In this document: piece by piece, positions 43,273 through 53,005 of the stretch
Layout: each line of letters starts with the position of its first letter
Position numbering within the stretch: the first letter of the stretch is position 1
From: Butyrivibrio proteoclasticus B316
Lineage (GTDB): Bacteria > Bacillota > Clostridia > Lachnospirales > Lachnospiraceae
Assembly: GCF_000145035.1 (NCBI RefSeq)
Contig: NC_014387.1
Location: forward strand, 814,276 to 878,275
DNA: 64,000 nt
Direction of reading: 5' to 3'
Notes under the pieces: generated by a model
What the model was told of the DNA's origin: nothing
Seen by the model: the letters and a program-made list of their open reading frames with translations, nothing else
Database searches by the model: none
Made by a program: the position numbers and the translations under genes

Positions 43273-44394
43273 ATGAGAAGAGTTAAAGATACAAAAAAAA
43301 TACTAATGATTGGCAATTGCTATACAAGTATTGTTCATTTTAGACGGGAACTGATTCAAGAATTAGTCAGTAGCGGATATGATGTTTGGATGGCTTTTCC
43401 AAATCATTCACATGGAGAGCAAGAGAACGGAGAAGAATCTTCAAAGGAACTGGGATGTAAGTTCGTAGAATTATATATAGACAGGCGATCTACTAGAATA
43501 TCAAAAGAAATAGCATTGTTGAGACGTATATTTCAGCTATTAAGGGAAATCAGGCCTGATTGTACCTTGCTATTTACTATAAAGCCTAATATATATGGTG
43601 GCGTTGCATCCATATTTCTTCGTGTGCCGTTTATAGTAAATATTACAGGGCTCGGTTCTGGTATTAACGATTCTTTACGAGGGAAATTGTTACTCCGGAG
43701 TTACATCTCTATCTGTAATAGGGCAAATAGGGTCTTTTTCCAAAACACTCATGATATGGAGCTGTTTAGAAAACGAGGATTATCAAATCCGAAAACAGAT
43801 TTATTGCCGGGATCAGGAGTAAACCTTTCAAGATATTCATTTGCTGATTATCCATGCGGTGATAATACTGTTTTTCTCTATGATGCCAGGATAATGAGAG
43901 AAAAAGGAATAGATGAATACTTGTACGTTGCAAGTATGTATAAAGACAGAAGTGATATTCAATTTTATGTATGTGGAGATTGCGAGGACGATTATTCAAG
44001 TATTCTGAGTGAATTAGTTGAAAACAAAACAATTAAGTATTTTGGACGTGTTTCAGATGTTCGTCCTTTAATTAAAGAGTGTAATTGCATCGTTATACCG
44101 TCATTTTACAATGAGGGAGTGTCTAATTGTTTATTAGAGGCTGCTTCGTGTGGGCGCCCAATAGTTACGACGGATCATGCTGGATGCAGAGAAGTTGTAG
44201 ATGATGGGGTAACAGGCTTTTTAGTTAAGCCAGCAGATAAAGAAAACCTAAAGCGAATAATAGAAAAATTTATCGATATGCCTGCAAAAGAAAGGAAAGA
44301 AATGGGAAAGCAGGCAAGAGAAAAAATGGAACGTGAGTTTAGTAGAGAAATAGTGGTGAACATGTATATGAAAGCTATAAAAGAAATAATCTAA
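43273..44394 (+). CDS. Glycosyltransferase family 4 (GT-B)
   Basis: Cytoplasmic glycosyltransferase of 373 residues. The N-terminal domain begins ILMIGNCYTSIVHFRRELIQ. The C-terminal nucleotide-sugar domain shows IVIPSFYNEGVSNCLLEAAS and PIVTTDHAGCREVVDDGVTG, the Ex7E-type signature of GT4. It adds one sugar to the lipid-linked repeat unit; donor and acceptor are unknown. From here to about 52856 the sequence is noticeably more AT-rich, with more ATA, TTA and AGA codons than in the flanks. Confidence 0.9.
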   Translation: MRRVKDTKKILMIGNCYTSIVHFRRELIQELVSSGYDVWMAFPNHSHGEQENGEESSKELGCKFVELYIDRRSTRISKEIALLRRIFQLLREIRPDCTLLFTIKPNIYGGVASIFLRVPFIVNITGLGSGINDSLRGKLLLRSYISICNRANRVFFQNTHDMELFRKRGLSNPKTDLLPGSGVNLSRYSFADYPCGDNTVFLYDARIMREKGIDEYLYVASMYKDRSDIQFYVCGDCEDDYSSILSELVENKTIKYFGRVSDVRPLIKECNCIVIPSFYNEGVSNCLLEAASCGRPIVTTDHAGCREVVDDGVTGFLVKPADKENLKRIIEKFIDMPAKERKEMGKQAREKMEREFSREIVVNMYMKAIKEII

Positions 44395-44447
44395 GATAAT
44401 TTACGCTGTTTGATAACTAATGTCAGTTAAAAGGAAACTCAGCCTGT

Positions 44448-46310
44448 ATGTGCGGAATAAACGGAATATTTCAATTCAGAAGAAAATTTGAAATAGATAA
44501 ACTATCGAACTATATAGGAATAATGAATCAGAGCATAGTTCACAGAGGACCAGACGGTGAGGGTGTATATGTTGATGAAACATGTGCTCTGGGGATGAGA
44601 AGGCTTTCCATAATTGATCTGGAAAAGGGCGATCAGCCTATTTGGAATGACGATAGAACAAAAGCGATTATTTTTAATGGAGAAATATATAACTACCAAG
44701 AATTAAGAAACAATCTATTGGGAAAAGGTATTGGTTTCAGTACTAATAGTGATACAGAAGTAATATTAAAGGGAATTGAGAGTGAAGGAATTAGTTTTAT
44801 CAACAGACTAGAAGGGATGTTTGCTTTTGCTATATATGATAAAAAGCAACAGACTGTTTTGCTGGCGAGAGACCGATTGGGAGAAAAGCCCTTATATTAT
44901 GCTGAAGATGATGGGGTATTATATTTTGCATCAGAACTGAAAAGTATACTTTCGATAGGTGTAATAAAAAAACAGATAAATACGATAGCTTTTTCGCAGT
45001 ATCTGCATCTTTCATATATACCATCCCCACTAACAATTATTGAGGGTGTGTATAAATTACGCCCAGGATATTGGATGAATATGAATTCATTTGGGAAAAC
45101 AGAAACCATTCAATATTGGGATGAGCACATAGATCCTAAAACAATAATTACTGATTACGACCTTGGAAAAGAACTGCTCAGAAAATCGGTAGAGGAATCT
45201 GTAAAAAAATGCATGGTTGCAGATGTCCCTGTAGGTGTTTTTCTTTCTGGAGGGATAGATTCTGGAATAGTTGCAGGATTAATGGCACAGTATAGCGCGA
45301 AACCTATTAGTACTTTTACATTAGGTTTTAGCGAAAAGGAATATGATGAAAGTAAACGAGCAGAAATAATAGTTCAGAAATATAAAACTGATCATCATAT
45401 AAAAGTTGTTAAAAGTGAAGATGTATTTGAGGCTTTACCAACAGTCATAGAAAGCATGGGTGAACCCTTTGCTGATCAATCAATAATAGTGACATATATT
45501 TTGTCTGCCTTTACTAGGAAATATGTCAAAGCAGTTTTGACTGGTGATGGAGGAGATGAACTATTTGCTGGCTATAACAGATATCTTATTGAGTATTATT
45601 CCCAAAAATATAACGAGATGCCAGATCCAGTAAAGAAGATGTCTGATTTAGTTCTTCGAAACATAGATGGAAGGACAAGATTGTCAAGAAAAGTGTCGAA
45701 AGTCATAGACAATGCTAATCTTCCTTTGGATGTACAAAGATTAAATCTGATGTGTTTGGCTTTTAACAAATCTACGATACTAGGTAAGGATAGCGAAGAA
45801 ATATATAGAGATATCAGGAATTGCTATGAAAAGTATATTGGCGTGACAGATGAAATAAATCGCATTCTGTATACAGACTTAAAAGTGTCTTTGGAAGGTG
45901 ATATGCTGGCGAAAGTAGACAGGGCTTCGATGTTGGCTTCGCTGGAAACAAGAGTGCCTTTGTTGGGGAAGAATGTTGTTGAAACCTCATTCATGATGCC
46001 TGGAACATTTAAAATCGCTGGTAGACAGCAGAAAAAAATCTTTAAAGAAGCCTTTGAAGATATTATTCCTAATGAGCTTAGAAAGAAATCTAAACGAGGC
46101 TTTGATGTTCCTATAAGTAAATGGATAAGAAATGACTTAAGAACGGATATGGAAAAAACCATAAGTGGTGGATATGCGATAAGTGAAGGGATGATCAGCA
46201 AGTCTGCTGTAAACGAAATGATAACTCGGCATATCAGTGGTTATAAGAACTATAGCATGGAGTTGTGGAGCTTGTATGTTTTTGAGAAGTGGTATGTGAG
46301 AAATATATGA
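44448..46310 (+). CDS. asnB: Asparagine synthase (glutamine-hydrolysing)
   Basis: Enzyme of 620 residues. The mature N-terminus is Cys2 (MCGINGIF), the glutaminase nucleophile; RRLSIIDLEKGDQP and FNGEIYNYQE complete the glutaminase domain. The C-terminal synthetase domain has the ATP-binding motif VFLSGGIDSGIVAGL and LTGDGGDELFAGY. AsnB homologues inside exopolysaccharide clusters may amidate a sugar acid or a lipid-linked precursor rather than make free asparagine. It follows the GT4 gene after 53 bases. Confidence 0.93.
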   Translation: MCGINGIFQFRRKFEIDKLSNYIGIMNQSIVHRGPDGEGVYVDETCALGMRRLSIIDLEKGDQPIWNDDRTKAIIFNGEIYNYQELRNNLLGKGIGFSTNSDTEVILKGIESEGISFINRLEGMFAFAIYDKKQQTVLLARDRLGEKPLYYAEDDGVLYFASELKSILSIGVIKKQINTIAFSQYLHLSYIPSPLTIIEGVYKLRPGYWMNMNSFGKTETIQYWDEHIDPKTIITDYDLGKELLRKSVEESVKKCMVADVPVGVFLSGGIDSGIVAGLMAQYSAKPISTFTLGFSEKEYDESKRAEIIVQKYKTDHHIKVVKSEDVFEALPTVIESMGEPFADQSIIVTYILSAFTRKYVKAVLTGDGGDELFAGYNRYLIEYYSQKYNEMPDPVKKMSDLVLRNIDGRTRLSRKVSKVIDNANLPLDVQRLNLMCLAFNKSTILGKDSEEIYRDIRNCYEKYIGVTDEINRILYTDLKVSLEGDMLAKVDRASMLASLETRVPLLGKNVVETSFMMPGTFKIAGRQQKKIFKEAFEDIIPNELRKKSKRGFDVPISKWIRNDLRTDMEKTISGGYAISEGMISKSAVNEMITRHISGYKNYSMELWSLYVFEKWYVRNI

Positions 46311-46330
46311 TTGCAATAGGAGAATAAGAA

Positions 46331-48070
46331 TTGTGCGATATTGTAGGGCTTATTTCAGTATATAATCCAACAAAGCAGATAGTGGATAATATCATTGGGT
46401 TATTGCCTTATCTTGAAAAGTGGATAATTCTGGATGATTCGGATCCCACCTTTATAACTGATAATAAGTTGAGTAGTTTGCAGAGTTCTAAGGTCAGTTA
46501 TCATAGGAATAATAAAAATTTGGGATTAGCCAGAACACTTAATTATGGAATTGGCGAAGCAATTGATATGGGTGCTAAGTGGATCATGATAATGGATTCT
46601 GATAGTTCATTTAGTACTGATGTTATTTCTGTATATAAGGATTACATAAGTAGTAATGAAGTTATGCAAGTAGCCTTATTAGCTCCTCAACATAACTATA
46701 GTAGACATATACGTAAGCCTGACGTTGGAATACGATATAGGCGGAAAGTAATGCTCTCAGGAGCACTTTTAAATGTTTCTGTTATAGCTCAGATAGGACT
46801 ATTTGATGAAAGATTTTACATAGATGGTCTGGATTATGAATGGTGTCAAAGGGCATTTACCAGAGGCTATAAGATTATAGAATGTCAGGAGGCAGTGATT
46901 GACCATAATCCTGGAATAGAAAAGCAAGCTAGATTATTTGGGAAAATATTATTCAGATATGGATGGGATAAACCAGAAAGATACTATTATCAGTTCAGGG
47001 CAATGCACTTGCTCCACGATATTTATCATGATTTCAAGCTTGATATAAGCTTACTTTTTAAACCGATAAAAGCCTTTTTGCTTTTTGATAATAGAGGTGC
47101 TTATTTAAGGGCATGGAAAAAATCTATATATGATTTTAAAAATGACTATTTTGGCAAGTATTCTCAAGACTGTGATGAAGATATGATGTATGAGAATGTG
47201 TTGCGAGAGAATAGGGCGTATTTGGTAAATCAAAAAAAGGACAGTAAAAAGTTTATCCGCTCGGCTGGATACTTTTTTGCCATGCTTGGAAAGAAAAATT
47301 ACAGAGAGGCATTTGATCATTTAAAAACTAAAATAATACATCTATATATCAGGTTTAAATCAAAGGATAAAAAACGTAAAAATATAACATATGGAACTGT
47401 CTATAAAGGTGAAAGAATAGCGGTTTATACCGTACTTTTTGGAACCAGAGATGACATTAGAGAGCCTCATATAATAGATGACAATTGTGATTACTACATA
47501 TTAACAGACAATGAGATTTCACCTACATCTGTGTGGAAGAAGATAGATATACCAGATGAAGTAAATGCGCTGCAAGACAATATTCTGAAAAGCAGATACT
47601 GCAAAATCAGGTCACATTTATTCTGGAAAGAGTATAAGTATTCGGTGTACTTGGATGCCAATATAGAATTATTTGGTAAACCGTCAGAGCTTATCAAACA
47701 TATTGATCATAGAACAGGCATTGCGCTTCATAATTTGCCATATAAAAGTTCGGTATATGAAGAAATAAATGCATTGGAACTAGTTCGTCCTCAAGATTGG
47801 CCTGTAATTAAACAACAAAAGGAATGTTACAAGCAAGAGGGATTCGATGGCGGAAGCGATATGTTCGAATGCAACGTTATAGTTAGAGAGAACAGTAATA
47901 TTTGTTGTGAAATAATGGAGAAATGGTGGGAGGATTTTAAAGCTTTTCCCAAGAGAGATCAGGTGTCTTTTCCACATGCATTGTGGTCATTAGGAATAGA
48001 TAGTAATGAAATTGGCATTATAGGAAATAATGTCCGGCTTAACCCATTTTTCAGGATAAGTGAGCATTAG
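46331..48070 (+). CDS. GT2 glycosyltransferase fused to a DUF616 domain
   Basis: Protein of 579 residues with two enzyme-like halves. Residues ~1-250 are a GT-A fold of the rhamnosyltransferase-like GT2 type: VGLISVYNPTKQIVDNI, MIMDSDSSF (DxD) and FYIDGLDYEWCQRAFTRGYK. Residues ~360-575 match DUF616 (ERIAVYTVLFGTRDDIREPH, YSVYLDANIELFG, NVIVREN), a domain also linked to glycosyl transfer. The start is TTG at 46331, 6 bases after AGGAGAA. It may add two successive sugars of the repeat unit. Confidence 0.82.
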   Translation: MCDIVGLISVYNPTKQIVDNIIGLLPYLEKWIILDDSDPTFITDNKLSSLQSSKVSYHRNNKNLGLARTLNYGIGEAIDMGAKWIMIMDSDSSFSTDVISVYKDYISSNEVMQVALLAPQHNYSRHIRKPDVGIRYRRKVMLSGALLNVSVIAQIGLFDERFYIDGLDYEWCQRAFTRGYKIIECQEAVIDHNPGIEKQARLFGKILFRYGWDKPERYYYQFRAMHLLHDIYHDFKLDISLLFKPIKAFLLFDNRGAYLRAWKKSIYDFKNDYFGKYSQDCDEDMMYENVLRENRAYLVNQKKDSKKFIRSAGYFFAMLGKKNYREAFDHLKTKIIHLYIRFKSKDKKRKNITYGTVYKGERIAVYTVLFGTRDDIREPHIIDDNCDYYILTDNEISPTSVWKKIDIPDEVNALQDNILKSRYCKIRSHLFWKEYKYSVYLDANIELFGKPSELIKHIDHRTGIALHNLPYKSSVYEEINALELVRPQDWPVIKQQKECYKQEGFDGGSDMFECNVIVRENSNICCEIMEKWWEDFKAFPKRDQVSFPHALWSLGIDSNEIGIIGNNVRLNPFFRISEH

Positions 48071-48105
48071 TGGACAAATAAACTGATATAAAGAGAGCGG
48101 TCAGA

Positions 48106-49242
48106 ATGGAATCATACTTAGTAATATTGATAGTGGTAATACTTTTGAGTATGGTTAGGTTTACCATGGTAAATAACAAAAGAGAAAAACTGGCAGAAGT
48201 GAACAGTTGCCTTCTGCCATGTGCCTTTTTATGCGTTATTGCTGGCTTTAGAGCGCTGGATGTTGGAAAAGATAACTATAGCTATACAAGATATTTTCTT
48301 GGAATGACAATCAATAAAGTCTATTTTTTTGATTTCAAAAAATATTGGATATACAACCTATGGGTATATTTGATAAGACAGGTTACTGATAATGTCTATG
48401 TGTTTAATTTTCTTTGTGCCTTAGTATTGTATATTTCGCTGTATTTTTTTCTACACAGGTATTCTAGTGATGAAAGAGTTTCGTTGATTCTTTATATTAA
48501 TCTTGGACTGTTCTTTACATCCATGAATCAGACCAGGCAGGCTCTTTCTTTAGCTGTGTTATTGTGGGCATTTCACTTTGTTGTTCAAAAGAAAATAGTT
48601 CAGGTGGTGATTCTTTGTTTGATCGCTACATTTGTGCATAATGTTGCGATAGTAATGCTGCCTGTTTTTTTGCTCTTTTGTTTAATCCCCAAAATAACAA
48701 GAAGTGTAGCTACATTCTTTTCTATTTTTTCAGTAGGAATAGTACTTTTATATAACAGATTGATCAGCTTATTTGTATTTATCTTTCCGCAATATAAATA
48801 TTACTTGAAGTATTCTAAGTTATTTGTAGAAAGAAAAAGTATATTTAGGTATGCTGACTTCTTCCTGGCATTAACAATTCAGGCCTTTCTTTTATATGGA
48901 ATGCATATTACTAGAAAAAAAGCGAGTGTTAGTACGAAAAGAATAGATAGTGATGATATTTTTGGGAATATTTTGGTATGCATGAATGCAATATATTTAT
49001 GCATGACATATCTGATTCTTAATGGCGATATTTTTAACAGATTAAAATCACTATTTGCTTATTGGGTTTTATTGGTAATTCCTTATATTATAAAAAAATA
49101 CTTTGATGATAATAAGGCTATCAAGGCATTAGTATGTGTTGTAACAATTGCCTATATGTGGAGACTTGGCGTGCATGATGGAGATGGTGTTGTTCCATAT
49201 AAGTTTTATAAGGATATACAGGAAATTCTAGGAAACATGTAA
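48106..49242 (+). CDS. EpsG-family polysaccharide polymerase (Wzy-type)
   Basis: Integral membrane protein of 378 residues with about ten helices. It has the EpsG hallmarks: VIAGFRALDVGKDNYSYTRY near the N-terminus and FFTSMNQTRQALSLAVLLWA in the middle. It would join lipid-linked repeat units outside the membrane. It sits between glycosyltransferase and flippase genes, as expected for a Wzx/Wzy-type pathway. Confidence 0.88.
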   Translation: MESYLVILIVVILLSMVRFTMVNNKREKLAEVNSCLLPCAFLCVIAGFRALDVGKDNYSYTRYFLGMTINKVYFFDFKKYWIYNLWVYLIRQVTDNVYVFNFLCALVLYISLYFFLHRYSSDERVSLILYINLGLFFTSMNQTRQALSLAVLLWAFHFVVQKKIVQVVILCLIATFVHNVAIVMLPVFLLFCLIPKITRSVATFFSIFSVGIVLLYNRLISLFVFIFPQYKYYLKYSKLFVERKSIFRYADFFLALTIQAFLLYGMHITRKKASVSTKRIDSDDIFGNILVCMNAIYLCMTYLILNGDIFNRLKSLFAYWVLLVIPYIIKKYFDDNKAIKALVCVVTIAYMWRLGVHDGDGVVPYKFYKDIQEILGNM

Positions 49243-49269
49243 TCGGTTGATGAAAAGTATTGAAAGAGG

Positions 49270-50718
49270 ATGAAATTGGATAAAAACAAGGAGCCTATGT
49301 TTTCAAGTTTTCTATGGAGATACATGGAACGAATGCTGGCACAGATAGTTTCTTTCCTGGTATCTATTGTTTTGGCTAGAATACTGCTTCCTAAAGAGTA
49401 TGGTGTTGTAGCACTTGTTCTGATATTTATTTCTTTGGCAAATGTATTAGTATCATCTGGTTTTGGAGATGCACTAATACAGAAGAAAAATGTTGAGGAC
49501 TTGGACTATTCGACACTCTTTTATTGTTCATTAGCTTTATCTATTGTTCTTTATTGTTTGATTTATATTTGTTCGCCCTTTTTATCAGTTGTTTTGGGTG
49601 AAACAATACTTGTGCCAGTTATCAGAGTAATGGCTTTAAAGATCCCATTATCTTCAGTAGCGACAATACAGCATGCCTATGTGTCCAAACACATGCTATT
49701 TAGAAAATTCTTTTTTGCTACGCTTATAGGAACTGTTATATCTGGTATTGTTGGCATTATATTAGCCTACAGCGGATATGGCGTATGGGCATTGGTTTAT
49801 CAATACCTGTTGAATTCAGTGATTGATGTTATAGTTCTTTTGGCTATTTTAGAATGGAAACCAAGACTGATTTTTTCATTTGTGGTAGCTAAAAGCTTGA
49901 TCGGAAATGCTGTAAAGTATACTCTGTCGTCCTTGGTAAATAATGCATATGGACAAATATATAATTTCTTTATAGGGAAGTTATACTCGGTAGAACAGCT
50001 GGCATATTACAACAGAGGTAATCAGTTTCCAGCACTGGTAGTATCCAATGTTGATATTGCATTTGCAAATGTAATGTTTCCGACATTGTCAAATGTTAAT
50101 GATTCTGACAGGGAAATGAAACGGTTATGCAGGAATGCACTTAAAATATCTGCCTACTGTATATTTCCTCTAATTTTGGGAATGTTCGTAGTTTCGTCTG
50201 ATTTGATAAGGGTGTTATTGACAGACAAGTGGATAGAAGCAGTTTATTACCTAAGAATAGGTTGCTGTGTAAACATTTTTCAGCCCATTCAGACTATAAA
50301 TTGGCAGATCCTGAAAGCTAAAGGGAAGAGTGGGCTATGTTTAAAGTTAGAGATTGTAAAGAAATTGATAGGAATGTCGACTTTAGTGATCTCAATTCCC
50401 TATGGCGTGAAAATAATTGCGCTTTCGTGTTTGATAAATACGATGATCTCAACATATATTAACATGATATTTGGAAGCAAGATGATTGGCTATTCAGTTA
50501 TGGAACAATTAAAAGATGTATCAAAGACATTTTTATGTTCCGTGTTAATGGGGGCGATAGTATTTCTACTTGGTGAAATAGAGATACCAGCAGTATTTTC
50601 TTTGCTCCTTCAGGTTATTGCAGGAGTAGTTGTTTATATAGCCTTTTCAATATGGAGTAAAAATGACAGTTTCTTTATGATTCTTAAGCGACTTAAGCAA
50701 CTTGTAAGGGGAACATGA
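49270..50718 (+). CDS. Polysaccharide flippase, Wzx/PST family
   Basis: Membrane protein of 482 residues with 12-14 helices. The N-terminus is diagnostic: SSFLWRYMERMLAQIVSFLV, then SIVLARILLPKEYGVVALVL and VSSGFGDALIQKK. It would move lipid-linked repeat units across the membrane. The ATG at 49270 overlaps the GAGGA ribosome site; the in-frame TTG at 49276 has better spacing and may be the true start. The next gene overlaps its end by 4 bases. Confidence 0.9.
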   Translation: MKLDKNKEPMFSSFLWRYMERMLAQIVSFLVSIVLARILLPKEYGVVALVLIFISLANVLVSSGFGDALIQKKNVEDLDYSTLFYCSLALSIVLYCLIYICSPFLSVVLGETILVPVIRVMALKIPLSSVATIQHAYVSKHMLFRKFFFATLIGTVISGIVGIILAYSGYGVWALVYQYLLNSVIDVIVLLAILEWKPRLIFSFVVAKSLIGNAVKYTLSSLVNNAYGQIYNFFIGKLYSVEQLAYYNRGNQFPALVVSNVDIAFANVMFPTLSNVNDSDREMKRLCRNALKISAYCIFPLILGMFVVSSDLIRVLLTDKWIEAVYYLRIGCCVNIFQPIQTINWQILKAKGKSGLCLKLEIVKKLIGMSTLVISIPYGVKIIALSCLINTMISTYINMIFGSKMIGYSVMEQLKDVSKTFLCSVLMGAIVFLLGEIEIPAVFSLLLQVIAGVVVYIAFSIWSKNDSFFMILKRLKQLVRGT

Positions 50719-51899
50719 TGAAAAATGTTATATATATTGGCGAAAATATAGGAACACCGGATACAGCTATGTTTATACATTGTCAGAATGTTGCCAGGAT
50801 ATTCAAAGATATCGGTTACAATGTATTATTTGTTAGCATCGGAGAAAAAGGCCAAGATAATCCGCACATATATGGAGAGAATAAGTATTATTACAGTATT
50901 AGGAGACACTCAAAGGGAATCAGCAGGAAACTAGAACACATAACTGAGGAACTTTCTGGAAATCAATTTTATAAGGTGTTCCTCCAAGTTGCGGAAGAAA
51001 ATCATCCTGATCTTATATTGTATTATGGCTATTCCATTGAGAAAAAGCTGCTTAAATATGCTCATATTAAGGGCGTACCTTTTTTGGTTGAAAGAGTAGA
51101 CTGGTTCGAACAATCAGACCATAATAAGTTCTTTTACAAATATATAGTACAGAGGAAAGTAGACTATTCATATTCGTGCTTGGATCTACAGGCAGATGGA
51201 ATAATAGCTATAAGTGATTATTTAGAAAAATATTTTACATCTAAACAGATGAAAGTAGTACGAATACCACCTGTATTCGACACAAATACAGAAATGATCA
51301 CAGAATATAAGGCTGAAAATCCTATAAGTATTGTTTATTGTGGAAGTGCTGGCAATAAAAAGGATTATTATATGCCAGTTGTTGATGCCTTGCTTTTTCT
51401 GAACAGAGAAGAACTACGATATACTTTACAAATTATCGGAATACCTTCAGATAAGATATCTTCCAAATATGATATGAAAGTTTTGCAGAAATACGGGATA
51501 TTTGTTTATGGGAAAATTGGAAATGAACAGGCACGAAAGATAATTCATGAATCTGATTTTAGTGTTCTGTTCAGGGACCCTAAAAGATATGCAAAAGCAG
51601 GTTTTTCGACAAAGTTTGCAGAAAGCATGGTTTTAGGAGTCCCAGTGATATGTAATTCGGTTGGTGGAGCGGATACTGTCATAACTAATGGAGTTAATGG
51701 GATAGTGATTGATTCTCGTGATAAGGAGAGAATTATAAATATACTTTCTGAAATCCTTACATACGACGAAAACCATATCAATCAGATAAAAAATCAAGCA
51801 TTGGATTTTGCAAATAGCTTTTTCAACTATTCTGGTTATGTAGATAAACTAAGAGCATTTATTGCAGATATAACTAGCGGCATGAAAAGTAACGGCTAA
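50715..51899 (+). CDS. Glycosyltransferase (GT4-like)
   Basis: Protein of 394 residues, GT-B fold. The N-terminal half (MKNVIYIGENIGTPDTAMFI) binds acceptor. The C-terminal half has SIVYCGSAGNKKDYYMPVVD, ESMVLGVPVICNSVGGADTV and ITNGVNGIVIDSRDKE, typical of the GT4 donor domain. ATG overlaps the flippase stop (ATGA), so the two are coupled. Donor sugar unknown. Confidence 0.87.
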   Translation: MMKNVIYIGENIGTPDTAMFIHCQNVARIFKDIGYNVLFVSIGEKGQDNPHIYGENKYYYSIRRHSKGISRKLEHITEELSGNQFYKVFLQVAEENHPDLILYYGYSIEKKLLKYAHIKGVPFLVERVDWFEQSDHNKFFYKYIVQRKVDYSYSCLDLQADGIIAISDYLEKYFTSKQMKVVRIPPVFDTNTEMITEYKAENPISIVYCGSAGNKKDYYMPVVDALLFLNREELRYTLQIIGIPSDKISSKYDMKVLQKYGIFVYGKIGNEQARKIIHESDFSVLFRDPKRYAKAGFSTKFAESMVLGVPVICNSVGGADTVITNGVNGIVIDSRDKERIINILSEILTYDENHINQIKNQALDFANSFFNYSGYVDKLRAFIADITSGMKSNG

Positions 51900-51941
51900 A
51901 TGATCCGTACATAATGCGCTATGAAAGGATAAAGTTTTGTC

Positions 51942-52856
51942 ATGTCACCATGGAGAAAATTAAGACTTTTAATTGAAAATCCATTTCAACTTTGGATATT
52001 CTTTGCTAATAGAGGCTTTTTCAATTATATGGATGATGAAAAGTATTTAAGATACAGGTATAGATGCCTCATGAGAAAAAAGCTGTCTTTGGAAAGACCA
52101 CGCAGTTTTAATGAAAAGATACAGTGGCTAAAATTATATGATAGAAAGCCGATTTATAATAGCATGGTAGATAAATATGAGGCCAAGAACTATGTTGGGG
52201 ATCTTATAGGTGAACAATATATTATTCCAACATATGGTGTTTGGAATAACTTTGATGAAATCGATTTTGACTCTTTACCAGATCAGTTTGTAATAAAGTG
52301 CACACATGATTCAGGTGGGATAGTTATAGTAAGAGATAAAAACAAATTTGATAAAGAACACGCCAAAAAGGTGATTGAACGAGCTCTTAATAAGGACTTT
52401 TATCTGATTGGACGAGAATGGCCATATAAGGACCTGGAACATAGAATCATAATTGAGAAATATATAAGCAACAGAGATAATGATTTAGGGTTAATTGATT
52501 ATAAATTTTATTGTTTTAATGGAGAACCTAAATTTCTTTATATTTCTGCAGGCTTAGAAGATCATGACAAAGCTCGTATTAGCTTTGTGTCATTGGAGTG
52601 GGAACGTTTACCTTTTTACAGGACTGACTTTAAACAGTTTGAACAGCTTCCAGAAAAACCAACCAATTATGAAGAAATGATTCATATATGCAAAAAATTG
52701 GCTGAAGGCATTCGATTTATACGAGTTGATTTATATGAAATTGATAATAGAATCTACTTTTCTGAACTAACATTTCATCCATGTTCAGGGTTTATGCCAC
52801 TAAATGATGAAAAATATGATCTCGAGATAGGCGAAATGCTTGAGCTATCAAAATAG
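51942..52856 (+). CDS. TupA-like ATP-grasp protein
   Basis: Protein of 304 residues of the TupA-like ATP-grasp family found in polysaccharide clusters. Motifs are [55 protein letters not shown] (ATP-grasp nucleotide loop), [20 protein letters not shown] and [12 protein letters not shown]. It is thought to ligate an amino acid or similar acid onto a sugar of the polymer. This could connect with the AsnB homologue in the same cluster; that link is inference. It is the last gene of the AT-rich part. Confidence 0.85.
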   Translation: MSPWRKLRLLIENPFQLWIFFANRGFFNYMDDEKYLRYRYRCLMRKKLSLERPRSFNEKIQWLKLYDRKPIYNSMVDKYEAKNYVGDLIGEQYIIPTYGVWNNFDEIDFDSLPDQFVIKCTHDSGGIVIVRDKNKFDKEHAKKVIERALNKDFYLIGREWPYKDLEHRIIIEKYISNRDNDLGLIDYKFYCFNGEPKFLYISAGLEDHDKARISFVSLEWERLPFYRTDFKQFEQLPEKPTNYEEMIHICKKLAEGIRFIRVDLYEIDNRIYFSELTFHPCSGFMPLNDEKYDLEIGEMLELSK

Positions 52857-53005
52857 CCATTTTGCCCAATTTCCCACTACAATCAGCGCTTGGCAAAAAG
52901 GTTACCTTTGGAACTGCTATTATTCAGGATTGCACTTCCAAGAATGGTAAGAACAACCTCAAGGGCGTAAACTCAAGACTATATTTAAGGGGGAAGACTA
53001 TTATT

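Noticed and set aside
52862..53005. N-terminal extension of the UXS protein
   Set aside because: No ribosome site supports an upstream start, while the ATG at 53006 begins exactly at the conserved NAD-binding strand.
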